64,000 bases of DNA from Chitinivibrionales bacterium. Its GTDB lineage: Bacteria; Fibrobacterota; Chitinivibrionia; Chitinivibrionales; FEN-1185. Shown one piece after another: positions 8,446 through 17,929 of this stretch (positions within the stretch are counted from its first letter, which is position 1; every line of letters begins with the position of its first letter). The notes under the pieces were generated by a model. That model ran no database searches and was not told the origin of the DNA. It saw only the letters and a program-made list of their open reading frames with translations. Both the position numbers and the translations under genes were made by a program. The DNA lies in assembly GCA_035516255.1 (NCBI GenBank), contig DATJAL010000013.1, forward strand, positions 62,001 through 126,000. Direction: 5' to 3'.

Positions 8446-8490
8446 CATGAAATAAAAATGCCCCTCCTCCCTTTCGGGAGAAGGGGCTTA
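8446..8490 (-). terminator. Rho-independent terminator of the giant TPR gene
   Basis: On the minus strand, after the TAA of the TPR gene, GCCCCTTCTCCC-GAAA-GGGAGGAGGGGC forms a stable stem directly followed by ATTTTTATTT. Spacing and T-run fit an intrinsic terminator. Confidence 0.85.
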
Positions 8491-8517
8491 ACCTTCCAAT
8501 AACCGTCTTATAAAACC

Positions 8518-11500
8518 TTATTTCTTCTTCTTGCCCGACTCCTCAAGAATCTCCTTATTGTTAGGATCAAGCTTGAGCGCCTTGTCAAGATGGAGCTGGT
8601 AATCGGCCATGTTCTTCTGGACCTTCGCGAGCTTGGCGAGCCCGAGCTCCGCGAGCGCGTAGTTCGGGTCGGCCTTGAGCGCGCGGTCGTAGAACGTCTT
8701 GGCCCACGGCAGCTTCGACTGCATCAGGTACACCTCGGCGCGCTCGTACATCGCCGGCGCGTAGTTCGGGTTGATGTACGAGATCTCCTTATAGGTCTCC
8801 ACCGCGTCGTCCCACTTGCCCTGGATCGACTGGATCTTGCCGTAGAGCATGAGCGCCGGGATGTTCTCCGGGTCGGTGGCCGTGATGTCCTTGATCGTGC
8901 TCTCCGCCTGCGCGTACACGCCGGCCAGGTACAGCGCCTCGGCGTATTTGAGCAGCGTCTTGTTGTCGCGTTTCTTCTGGACAATGGCCGACATCACGTC
9001 GAGCGCCTTCTTGGACTGGCCCGTTGACTTGTACAACTCGAACAGCGTCATCTTGATGTTCTCGTCGTCGGGCTTGAGGCGGTCGGCCTTCTCAAGCAGG
9101 TCGGTTGCCTCGCGCGAACGATCGGTCTCGATGTAGCCCTGCGCCAGGGGAACCATGAACGCCGGGTCGTTGGGCTTGAGCGAATTGGCCATTTCGAGGA
9201 ACACCATGGCGTCGTTGACCTTGTGCTTTGAAAGCAGGAGCTCGCCGATCTTCCCCGCCGCGTCCGCGTTCTGCGGGTCGAGCTGAATGAACTTGCGGTA
9301 CGCGTCGAGCTCCTCCTTGTCCTTGCCGAGCTTGCCGTACACCTGGCCCATCTCGTACCACATGGCCGGGATGGTGTCGGCGAGCGCCGAGCACTTCTTG
9401 AGCAACGTGAGCGCCTTGTCAAGCGTCGCCTTCTGCTTGGCATAGTAGAGGCCCGCGGCGAGAAAGCTCTTGTAGTCCCTGGGAAAATTGACCGTGTTTT
9501 CCTCGTACATCCTCGCGGCCGCGGCCGGGTTTGTCGCTTCCGTCAATTGGGCCTTGCGCAGCGAGGCGTCTGCGTCATGCACGCTGGTGAACTTCGTGTA
9601 CACCGTATAGGCCTCGAGCGCCTTTGCCGCGTTTCCGGTTTTATCGTACGAATCGGCGAGCAGCTTCATCACCGTGACGACGCCCGGGTTCTTCTCGGTC
9701 GCCTTTGTGTTGAGTTCACGGAACCGTTCGAACAGCTCGATGGTCTTTTTATAGTCCTTGGTGTAATAGCACGCCTGGCCGTAGGTGAAAATGAAGTCCA
9801 TGGTCCTTGACGCCTCACCCGTCACCATGGCGAGGTACTTGACCGCCTCGTCGTAGTTCTTCGCGTTGAACGCGGCCTCGCCCACCGATTTGGCGACCGT
9901 CACGTCCTTCGGGTTCTTTTCAAGGTACTTCTTGTACATCGAAAGCGCCTGTGAGGCCTTGTTCTGCTTCGTGTACAGTTCGCCGAGCGCCTTGTAGTCG
10001 GCGGTGGCGTCGGGGTTCATCGCGATCGACTGCTCGTAGGAAATCACGGCCTCGTTGACCTCGCCGTTCTTCGCCTGGCACTGCGCCAGCGAGGAGAGCA
10101 CGCTCACGTTTTTCGGGTCGAGCGCGAGCGCCTTCTGGTACATCGCGCCGGCCTTGGCATACGATCCCTGCTTCTGGTAGATCGCTCCAAGCGACGCGTA
10201 CATGGTTGCGTCTGCCTCGCCCGCGGCCACCGCGCCGGCAAGCGCCTTGCCCACCTCCTCGGGCAGGCCTTTCGACATCACGAGCTCGACATACCGTTTG
10301 TAAAATCCCTTGATGGCGGGATCGGCCTTGAGCGCCGCGCGGTAGGCGGTGAGCGCGCCGGTCATTTCCTTCTGCTCGTACAGCATGTCGCCGAGGTTCT
10401 TCTGCGCCGCGGCATCGGCCGGATTGAGCGCCACGTATTTCTTGAGATACAGGGCCGCGTCGGCATTATTGCCCGCCTTCACCGCGATGTCGTAGAGGGT
10501 CTTGAACACATCGGGATTTGTGGGCGTGAGCACCGCGAGTTCCTTGAAAATATCTGCCGCCTTTGTGCAATTCCTGCTCTTATAGCACGCCTGGCCGTAG
10601 AGAAGCAGGTAGGAGGCGGTCTTGGCTTCCGGGCCCTGCACCATGGCAAGATATTTTACAGCCTCATCGTAGTCCTTGGCCTTGTATTCGTATTCGCCCA
10701 CGGCCATGGCGGTTTTGGTGTCATTCGGGTTCTTTTCCAACACCTTCTTGTACATGTTCATGGCCTGGTCGTTTTTGTTCTGCTTGCTGTACAGGTCGGC
10801 AAGCATCTTGTATTCCTTGATGTCCGACGGATTGAGGGCGACCACCTGCTCGTAGGTAATGGTGGCTTCCTTGACGTTGCCGCTCTTGGCCTGGCAGAAT
10901 CCCAGCGCCGACAGCGCCTCGTTGTTGCGCGGGTCAAGCTGGAGCGCCTTGGTGTACATCTCGATGGCCTTCGAGTAATTGGCCGCGTTCTTGTACACGC
11001 CGCCGAGGGTCATGTACATCGCGGCGTCGGCCTCGCCCGCCGCAATGGCGCCCTTGAGCGCCTTGACGATGTCGGCCTGCACGCCCTTTGCGGTCACCAG
11101 TTCGACATAGCGTTTGTAAAAGCCCTTTGCGGACGGGTCGGCGAGGAGCGCTGCATTGTAGGCCGCGAGCGCGCCGTCGGCGTTTTTCTCTTCGTATAAA
11201 ATGTCGCCGAGGTTCTTCTGCGCCGCCGCGTCGGCCGGCTTGAGGCTGAGGTATTTCTTGAGGTACACGGAGGCGTCTTTCTTGTTGCCGCCTTCCTTGG
11301 AGGAAATATCGTACAGCATCCTGAACACTTCGGGATTGAGCGGCGTCAGCTTGGCAAGCGCAAGCAGCACCTCTGAGGCCTTCTTGAAATTCTTGGCGTT
11401 GTAGCATGCCTGGGAATATTTGAACAGGAAGTCGGCGCTGCCGGCCTCGGCCCCGCTCACCATGCCGAAATATTTCATCGCCTCTTCATAATTCTTCTGG

Positions 11501-14500
11501 TTGTTGAGGTAATCGCCCACGATGAGCGCGATCTTGGAGTTTTGCGGCCGCTTTTCAAGATATTTCTTGTACATCGAAATGGCCTGGCTCGTCTTGTTCT
11601 GCTGCTCGTACAGGTCGCCGAGCACGCGGTATTCCTCCGCGGCGTCCGGGTTCATGGCGACCGCCTGCTCGTAGGAGATCACGGCCTCGTTGGTGTTGCC
11701 CATCTTGGCCTGGCACTGCGCGAGGGACGAGAGGATCTTCACCCGCTTCGGGTCGAGCTGCAGCGCCTTCTGGTAGTATTCGATCGCCTTTGCGCAAGCG
11801 CCTGATTTCGCATTGGTGTTTCCCATGGTCTCGTACATCTGCGCGTCGGCCTCGCCCGCGGCGATCGCACCGCGCATGGCCGGGAATATCTCCTTGGTGA
11901 GGCCGAGCGTGGTCACGATCTCAACGTACCGTTTGTAAAAGCCCTTGATTTCCGGGTCCGCCTTGAGCGCGGCCTGATACGCGGCAAGGGCGCCTTCAAA
12001 ATTCTTCTGTTCGTACAGCAGGTCGCCGAGGTTCTTCTGCGCCGCCGCGTCGCCGGGCCGCAGCGCGACGTACTTCTTGAGATACGCAGCCGCATCGGTC
12101 TTGGCGCCGCCGCTTTCGTTGGTGATATCATACATCATTTTATAGATGTCGGCGTTCGCCGGCGTGAGCACGGTCAGCCTCGTGAGCACCTCGATGGCCT
12201 TCTTGTAGTTCTTCGCAAAGTAGCACGCCTGTCCGTACTTGAAAAGGAAGTCGGCGTTTTTCGCCTCGGCGCCGCCCACCATGCCGTAATACTTGATGGC
12301 GTCGTCGTAGTTTTTCTGGCTGAGCGAGTAGTCGCCCACCGATTTTGCTATGGCGAAATCGGTCGGCTTCTTCTCGAGGTATTTCTTGTACATGGCCACG
12401 GCCTGCGACGTCTTGTTCTGCTTGCCGTACAGCTCGCCGAGGGCCTTGTATTCGTCAACCGCCTTGTCGTTCATGGCCACGGCCTGCTCGTAGGAGATCA
12501 CGGCCTCGTTGACGTTTCCGCTCTTGGCCTGGCAGCTCGCCAGCGCCGTGAGGATGGCGATGTTGCGGGGGTCGAACTGCAGCGCCTTCTGGTACATGTC
12601 GATGGCCTTCGGATAGGCGCCCTGGCGCTGGTACACGTTGCCCAGCGAGCTGTACATCGCCGCGTCGGCCTCGCCCGCCGCGACCGCTCCGGTGAGCGCC
12701 TTGACGAGTTCCTCGGACGTGCCCTGCGCGCCCACGAGCTCGACATACCGTTTGTAAAAGCCCTTGAGCGTCGGATCGGCCGCGAGCGCCGCGCGGTAGG
12801 CGGCAAGCGCGCCCGCGTAGTTTTTCGCCTCATACATCATGTCGCCGAGGTCCTTCTGCGTCGCAGCGTCGCTCGGTTTGAGCGCCGCGTACTTCTGCAG
12901 ATACGACGCGGACTCGGTTTTCGGGCTGCCGTCCTTGGAGGCGATGTCGTACAGGGTCCTGAACACGTCGGGGTTCTTCGGCGTGAGGGCCGCGAGGCGG
13001 ACATAGAGCTCCTTGGCCTTCTTGTAGTCCTTGACGGAATAGCACGCCTGGCCGTAGCGGAACAGCAGGTCGGTGTCGGTCGTTTCGGCGGTGGTGACCA
13101 GGGCGAAGTACTTGATGGCCTCGTCGTAGTTCTTCTGCGAATATTCGTAGTCGGCGATGGTTTTTGCGATGGACCGGTTGCCGGGCTTCTTGGCCAGGAA
13201 CTTTTTATAGACCGCGACGGCCTGGTTCGTTTTCTTCTGCTGCATGTACAGATCGCCGAGGGCCTTGTATTCGTCAACCGCCTTGTCGTTCATGGCGACC
13301 GCCTGCTCGTAGGAGATCACGGCCTCGTTGACGTTGCCGCTCTTGGCCTGGCAGAACGCCATGGACGAAAGCACGGCCACGTTTTTCGGGTCGAGCTGCA
13401 TTGACTTTTGATACATTTCGATGGCCTTGGCCCACGCGGCCTGCTTCTGATACACGTTGCCGAGCGAGCTGTACATGGCGGCGTCCGCCTCGTTGGCGTT
13501 GATCGCGCCGGTGAGCGCCTTGACAAGCTCCTCGGGCGTGCCTTGAGCGCCCACGAGCTCGACATACCGTTTGTAAAAGCCCTTGAGCGACGGGTCGGCG
13601 GTGAGCGCCGCCCGGTACGCGGCGAGTGCGCCGGAATAATTCTTGATGTCGTACATCATGTCGCCGAGGTTTTTCTGGGCCTCGGCGTCGCCGGGCTTGA
13701 GCGCCGCGTATCTCTGGAGGTATTGCGACGCCTCGGTGCGCTCGGTGCTGTCCTTCGAGGTGATGTCGAACAGGAGCCGGTACACTTCGGCGTTTTTGGG
13801 ATTAAGCACCGCAACCTGGGCCAGGAGCTCCTTGGCTTTCTTGAAATTCTTCGCGTAATAGCACGATTGGCCGTATTTGAACATCAGCTCGCCGTCCTTT
13901 GCCTCGGCGCCGCCCACCATGGCGTAGTATTTGTTCGCCTCTTCGTAGTCCTTCTGGCCGAATTCGTAGTCGGCCACCAGCTTCGCGATGCGGTATTCGC
14001 CCGGCTTCTTGGCCAGGTAGCGTTTGTAAACGCCGACGGCCTGGGCGGTCTTGTTCTGCTGCTGGTACAGGTCGCCGAGCGCCTTGAGCTCGTCGACGGC
14101 CTTGTCGTTCATGGCGATGGCCTGCTCGTAGGAAACGATGGCCTCCTTGGCGTTGCCGGTCTTGGCCTGGCAGTGCGCGAGCATGCTGAGCACCGCGGTG
14201 TTCCTGGGGTCGAGCTGGATGGATTTCTGGAACATCTCGATTGCCTTGGGGCAGAATCCCTGTTTGAGATAGAGCGAGCCGAGCGAGGCATAGGTCTGCG
14301 CGTCGGCCTCGCCGGTGGTGACCGCGCCGGTGAGCGCCGCGGTGAGCTCGGCGGGCTCGGCATTGGGCCCGAGCAGCTCCGCATACCGTTTGTAAACTCC
14401 CTTCGCCGCCGGGTCTATCTTGACCACCGCGCGGTAGGCCGCGAGCGCGCCGGCCATTTCCTTCTTTTCGTAGAGCAGGTCGCCGAGCGCCTTCTGCGCG

Positions 14501-16308
14501 GCGGCGTCGCCGGGTTTGATGGCGACATACGACCTGAGGTAGCCGGCGGCCTCGGTGGTGTTATTCATCTTCATTGCGATGTCGTACAGGTTCCTGAAGA
14601 TCTCCGCGTCACGCGGCGAGAGCTGCGCAAGCTCCTTGAACTCCTCGAGCGCGGCCTTGGTGTCGCCCTGCGACAGGGTGTAGCGCGCGAGCCGCTGGCG
14701 CGATTGGATGTTGCGGGGCTCAAGGGCGAGGATCTTCCGGTCTATCTCGGCGAGCCGCGCCGGCTCGTTGAGCTGCTCATAACATATCGCGAGCTGTTCC
14801 CAATATTCCTTGTTGTTCGGCTGCTTGCGCACCATGAACTCGAACTGGTCCTTCGCCTCCTTGTAGTTTTTGTCCTTCATGTAAATGCTGGAAAGAATGA
14901 CGCGTGGCTCCCAGAGCGTGGCGTCGAGGTGCAGCGCGGACTCGGCCGCGTCGCGCGCCATGTCGGGCTGGTTGAGCTCATAGGCGGCCATGGCCATGCC
15001 CTGCGCGGCCGGCGCCGAGCGCTCGAGGGTGTAACTCTTCTGGAAATACTTGGCGGCGTCCTGGTATTTTTTCGCCTTCAGGTTGTAGTCGCCGAGCGCC
15101 AGCTGGATCTTGGGATTGTTGGGGTTGAGCGCGAGCATTTTTTCATAGACGACCTTGGCCTTCTCAAGCATCCCGGCCTTGGTGTACATTTCGCCGAGCC
15201 TCGCGTAGGCCTCGACGTCCGTGCTGTTGACCTCGAGCTCCCTTTCAAGATAGACCATGGCCTTTTTCGGGACGTCGAGCCCCTCGTAGCAGCGGGCGAG
15301 GAGGACATTGATGCCCGGGACGATTTTTCCGGTCGAATCGATTGCGTCGATCGCCTCGAAATGCACGACCGCGGCCTGGTAATTCTTTTTATCGAGCTGA
15401 TAGGTGCCCACCACTTTGTGCGCATCCAGCACCTCTTTGGCCTTCGAGGGTCCTACTTTGTCAAGAAAGAGCTGGTATGCTTTGGCGATCTTTTCGGGGT
15501 CGGCATTGGACTTGGAGAGCGCGGTGGCCCACATGTAGTATTCCTGCGCGCCAAACTGCGGCTTTGACGACGCCTCCTCGAACTCAGCGGCGGCCTCGCC
15601 GAATTTCTGTTCGTTGTAATAAATTTTCGCCAGGTCGAAGCTCGCGTCGACCGACGTTGGCTTTTTCTCCTTTGCCAGCTTGAGATAAACGACGGCGGAT
15701 TCGGGCGGGCTCACCTCGCCGATTTTGAGCGCCAGCACCGGGTCGGGCTGCTTTGCATACACCATCTTGAGCAGTTCCACCGCCTTGGGATAGTTCTTTT
15801 CGTTGTACAGAATGACGCCGAGCTCCTTGACCGCGGTGATGTTCGACGGATCGGCCTCAACGACCTTTTCGAGCGCCTTCTTGGCCTCGGCGGGTTTGCC
15901 GAGCGCGATGCACGCGCGCGCGTATTCCCAGCTCGCGTCGGCCGTGAAGTTCACCTCAAGGGCCTTTTTCGCCATGGGCGCGGCCTGGGCCGGCTGGTTG
16001 AGGGAATTGTACACCTTTGCGATGCCGAGGTAGGCCTCGTAATTCTTCGCGTCCATCCGGGTCGCCACCAGATAGCAGGCGAGCGCCTTCTCGGTAAGGC
16101 CCGTCTCAAGGTTGGCGCGGCCGACCTTGACCCATGTCGCCGCGTCGCGCGCCGTGGTAGGAATGTTCTTTTCCGCATAGGCGAGCGCCTCGGTGTATTT
16201 CTTCGCCTCAATCAACTTGTCAAATTGCTCGTCGGAATAGGCGAAGGTGGCGGCAAGCAGAATCAGTGCGGAAACAATGTAGCGGATGTGATGGCGACTC
16301 CTGGTCAT
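8518..16308 (-). CDS. Giant exported TPR protein with repeated 273-aa modules (about 2,596 aa)
   Basis: I start at the ATG at 16308, eight bases after an AAGGAG site. The slightly longer GTG start overlaps that site. Residues 1-26 are a signal peptide (basic start, then SALILLAATFAYS), so the product is exported. The rest is almost entirely TPR. The central part is a tandem array of large modules: a KRYVE/KRYAE anchor recurs at plus-strand positions 10295, 11111, 11930, 12749, 13568 and 14387. The spacing is 816 or 819 bases, or 272-273 residues, roughly eight 34-residue TPRs. Phrases such as EAVISYEQAVAMN recur in each module. The protein ends in a lysine run. It is probably a very long superhelical periplasmic scaffold; partners unknown. 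Confidence 0.93.
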   Translation of the reverse strand: MTRSRHHIRYIVSALILLAATFAYSDEQFDKLIEAKKYTEALAYAEKNIPTTARDAATWVKVGRANLETGLTEKALACYLVATRMDAKNYEAYLGIAKVYNSLNQPAQAAPMAKKALEVNFTADASWEYARACIALGKPAEAKKALEKVVEADPSNITAVKELGVILYNEKNYPKAVELLKMVYAKQPDPVLALKIGEVSPPESAVVYLKLAKEKKPTSVDASFDLAKIYYNEQKFGEAAAEFEEASSKPQFGAQEYYMWATALSKSNADPEKIAKAYQLFLDKVGPSKAKEVLDAHKVVGTYQLDKKNYQAAVVHFEAIDAIDSTGKIVPGINVLLARCYEGLDVPKKAMVYLERELEVNSTDVEAYARLGEMYTKAGMLEKAKVVYEKMLALNPNNPKIQLALGDYNLKAKKYQDAAKYFQKSYTLERSAPAAQGMAMAAYELNQPDMARDAAESALHLDATLWEPRVILSSIYMKDKNYKEAKDQFEFMVRKQPNNKEYWEQLAICYEQLNEPARLAEIDRKILALEPRNIQSRQRLARYTLSQGDTKAALEEFKELAQLSPRDAEIFRNLYDIAMKMNNTTEAAGYLRSYVAIKPGDAAAQKALGDLLYEKKEMAGALAAYRAVVKIDPAAKGVYKRYAELLGPNAEPAELTAALTGAVTTGEADAQTYASLGSLYLKQGFCPKAIEMFQKSIQLDPRNTAVLSMLAHCQAKTGNAKEAIVSYEQAIAMNDKAVDELKALGDLYQQQNKTAQAVGVYKRYLAKKPGEYRIAKLVADYEFGQKDYEEANKYYAMVGGAEAKDGELMFKYGQSCYYAKNFKKAKELLAQVAVLNPKNAEVYRLLFDITSKDSTERTEASQYLQRYAALKPGDAEAQKNLGDMMYDIKNYSGALAAYRAALTADPSLKGFYKRYVELVGAQGTPEELVKALTGAINANEADAAMYSSLGNVYQKQAAWAKAIEMYQKSMQLDPKNVAVLSSMAFCQAKSGNVNEAVISYEQAVAMNDKAVDEYKALGDLYMQQKKTNQAVAVYKKFLAKKPGNRSIAKTIADYEYSQKNYDEAIKYFALVTTAETTDTDLLFRYGQACYSVKDYKKAKELYVRLAALTPKNPDVFRTLYDIASKDGSPKTESASYLQKYAALKPSDAATQKDLGDMMYEAKNYAGALAAYRAALAADPTLKGFYKRYVELVGAQGTSEELVKALTGAVAAGEADAAMYSSLGNVYQRQGAYPKAIDMYQKALQFDPRNIAILTALASCQAKSGNVNEAVISYEQAVAMNDKAVDEYKALGELYGKQNKTSQAVAMYKKYLEKKPTDFAIAKSVGDYSLSQKNYDDAIKYYGMVGGAEAKNADFLFKYGQACYFAKNYKKAIEVLTRLTVLTPANADIYKMMYDITNESGGAKTDAAAYLKKYVALRPGDAAAQKNLGDLLYEQKNFEGALAAYQAALKADPEIKGFYKRYVEIVTTLGLTKEIFPAMRGAIAAGEADAQMYETMGNTNAKSGACAKAIEYYQKALQLDPKRVKILSSLAQCQAKMGNTNEAVISYEQAVAMNPDAAEEYRVLGDLYEQQNKTSQAISMYKKYLEKRPQNSKIALIVGDYLNNQKNYEEAMKYFGMVSGAEAGSADFLFKYSQACYNAKNFKKASEVLLALAKLTPLNPEVFRMLYDISSKEGGNKKDASVYLKKYLSLKPADAAAQKNLGDILYEEKNADGALAAYNAALLADPSAKGFYKRYVELVTAKGVQADIVKALKGAIAAGEADAAMYMTLGGVYKNAANYSKAIEMYTKALQLDPRNNEALSALGFCQAKSGNVKEATITYEQVVALNPSDIKEYKMLADLYSKQNKNDQAMNMYKKVLEKNPNDTKTAMAVGEYEYKAKDYDEAVKYLAMVQGPEAKTASYLLLYGQACYKSRNCTKAADIFKELAVLTPTNPDVFKTLYDIAVKAGNNADAALYLKKYVALNPADAAAQKNLGDMLYEQKEMTGALTAYRAALKADPAIKGFYKRYVELVMSKGLPEEVGKALAGAVAAGEADATMYASLGAIYQKQGSYAKAGAMYQKALALDPKNVSVLSSLAQCQAKNGEVNEAVISYEQSIAMNPDATADYKALGELYTKQNKASQALSMYKKYLEKNPKDVTVAKSVGEAAFNAKNYDEAVKYLAMVTGEASRTMDFIFTYGQACYYTKDYKKTIELFERFRELNTKATEKNPGVVTVMKLLADSYDKTGNAAKALEAYTVYTKFTSVHDADASLRKAQLTEATNPAAAARMYEENTVNFPRDYKSFLAAGLYYAKQKATLDKALTLLKKCSALADTIPAMWYEMGQVYGKLGKDKEELDAYRKFIQLDPQNADAAGKIGELLLSKHKVNDAMVFLEMANSLKPNDPAFMVPLAQGYIETDRSREATDLLEKADRLKPDDENIKMTLFELYKSTGQSKKALDVMSAIVQKKRDNKTLLKYAEALYLAGVYAQAESTIKDITATDPENIPALMLYGKIQSIQGKWDDAVETYKEISYINPNYAPAMYERAEVYLMQSKLPWAKTFYDRALKADPNYALAELGLAKLAKVQKNMADYQLHLDKALKLDPNNKEILEESGKKKK
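9960..14720 (-). repeat. Tandem coding modules of 816-819 bp inside the TPR gene
   Basis: At least six consecutive modules are recognisable by the CGTTTGTAAA anchor and by long identical blocks around it (for example the minus-strand words for ALYEQKN/MMYDIKN and AVAMNDKAVDEYKALG). Spacing is 819 bases four times and 816 once. The lack of indels and the high similarity indicate recent duplication or ongoing gene-conversion-like homogenisation (inference). Outer boundaries are approximate. Confidence 0.8.
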
Positions 16309-16559
16309 AGATAAGACTCCTTCCACGTCTCTATAAAATAAGGTTCTGTTTTTTCATTAATTAAAGGCAAATATGGCGTGAAGATTAAAAATATATAATA
16401 TATGGTATATAAGAAAATATTTAAAGTCAAATGTTTAGTGGGAATTTCCTGCAGAAGTTTTTTTATACCGCAACGAGGCTATTGACAACGATTTGCCGGG
16501 GAATCCGGGCATGCCCGACTTTTACCGCTCTCACCCGCCGTATTCGGTATACCGTTCCG

Positions 16560-17771
16560 TCAACGACGCGATTCGCCGGCCGGTCTCCTGAGGCGCAGAA
16601 AAAGGGGATAGCTTACGGCCCAGCATACGCCGGCAAAAACAAACGCGAGGATGATGCTGCCGAAGAACCAGTCGATTCCCCACTTGACAAGATAACTGTA
16701 ATGGAACCGCGAAAACGCCCCGGTCCACGACAAGGGAACCACGAGCTTTCCCGTTGCAATTGTCAAGGGAATCAGCACGGGCAGAAACGGCGGGGACGAG
16801 ACGCTCACGCCGAGAAACGCGAGCGGCCGGTTGATGCGCGTGAAAAAACTGAGCACGACAAGCGAGGCGACCTGGAAAAAATAAATGGGCAGTATCCCGA
16901 CAAAAACGCCGAGCGTGAGCGAAAACGCGGCCTGCCGGGGCGTCGTGTTCCTCCGCAGCTCGTGCCTGAACAGCGCGACCACCTTCTGCCGCCACGTGGC
17001 GCCGGGATTTTCCAGGATAAGGAACGGGACAAACAGTTTTATCAGCGCCGCCTTTGAATTCACCTTGAAGATGCGCAGAAAATCACGAACCGGCCTAAAA
17101 TGCGAAACCTCCCCTCCCTTGGCCGCGTAAAAAAGATGTACCTGAACAGGTTTCACCGGTATGCCGCTCCACGCCGCCTTTACCAGAACCTCCTGCTCGA
17201 ACTCGTACCGCTCGCCCGCGCATTTGAGCGCCCGCGCCGCCGAGAGCGGGTACGCGCGGAACCCGCACTGCGTATCGCGGATGTCAATGCCGGTGATGAA
17301 TTTGTACCAGAACGCGCCGAATTTCCTTCCCGCGGCCGAGCGGGCCGGCTCTTCGGTCGGTTCCTTTACCAAGACCCTGTCGCCGATCCAGAGGGTTTCT
17401 GGCTCGGCCGCTATTCTGCCGAGAAACGCGGGGATGTCGGCAGGATCGTGCTGGCCGTCGGCGTCAAGGGTTATCGCATGCGTAAAGCCGAGCTCTGATG
17501 CCCTCCGGAAGCCGGCGCGGAGCGCGGACCCCTTGCCGGAATTTCTGTCAAAATTGATGACGGTGATTTTGCCAGATGATGGCCCGGGAGACTGAAGGAT
17601 GGTTTTTGTGTCGTCGGTGGAGCCGTCGTTGATGATGATGATGTCCTGAATAAGTTTTTTCGTCTCTGAAATGACGGACAAAATTGTTCCGGCGTTGTTG
17701 TAGGTGGGGATTACGGCGACAGGGCGGATGGTGGTTGAGCCCGGAGATTTTTCTTTTTCTGAATCCATCAT
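16560..17771 (-). CDS. GT2 family glycosyltransferase fused to DUF2062 membrane domain
   Basis: Residues 15-235 are a family 2 glycosyltransferase like dolichyl/polyprenyl-phosphate mannose synthases: VIPTYNNAGT start, IINDGSTDDT, and the metal-binding TLDADGQHDP. A WIGDR and an RDTQCGFRAYP box follow. Residues about 265-400 are a hydrophobic DUF2062 domain with three or four membrane helices (GVFVGILPIYFFQVASL; SPPFLPVLIPL; the C-terminal IILAFVFAGVCW). It likely transfers a sugar from a nucleotide donor to a polyprenyl phosphate at the inner membrane. The acceptor is not shown. It stands alone on the minus strand; the Met-Met start is at 17771. Confidence 0.88.
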   Translation of the reverse strand: MMDSEKEKSPGSTTIRPVAVIPTYNNAGTILSVISETKKLIQDIIIINDGSTDDTKTILQSPGPSSGKITVINFDRNSGKGSALRAGFRRASELGFTHAITLDADGQHDPADIPAFLGRIAAEPETLWIGDRVLVKEPTEEPARSAAGRKFGAFWYKFITGIDIRDTQCGFRAYPLSAARALKCAGERYEFEQEVLVKAAWSGIPVKPVQVHLFYAAKGGEVSHFRPVRDFLRIFKVNSKAALIKLFVPFLILENPGATWRQKVVALFRHELRRNTTPRQAAFSLTLGVFVGILPIYFFQVASLVVLSFFTRINRPLAFLGVSVSSPPFLPVLIPLTIATGKLVVPLSWTGAFSRFHYSYLVKWGIDWFFGSIILAFVFAGVCWAVSYPLFLRLRRPAGESRR

Positions 17772-17929
17772 GAAGATATTTTGATTGAAAGGATTTAAGT
17801 TTATTTTGAATTAAGATACGCTGCGGAATGGGGTTGCGTCCATACTTTTTCTCGCTGAGAGGCCTGCAATAGAATCGCCGCGGACGTTCAAAAATACGGC
17901 ATGTCTTTTAATTTTTTATTGGGGGAAGC

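Noticed and set aside
13408-15567. 719-codon open frame on the plus strand
   Set aside because: It is the complement of the repetitive giant TPR gene; its low-complexity, valine/histidine/arginine-rich translation has no domain and simply reflects the codon pattern of the real gene.
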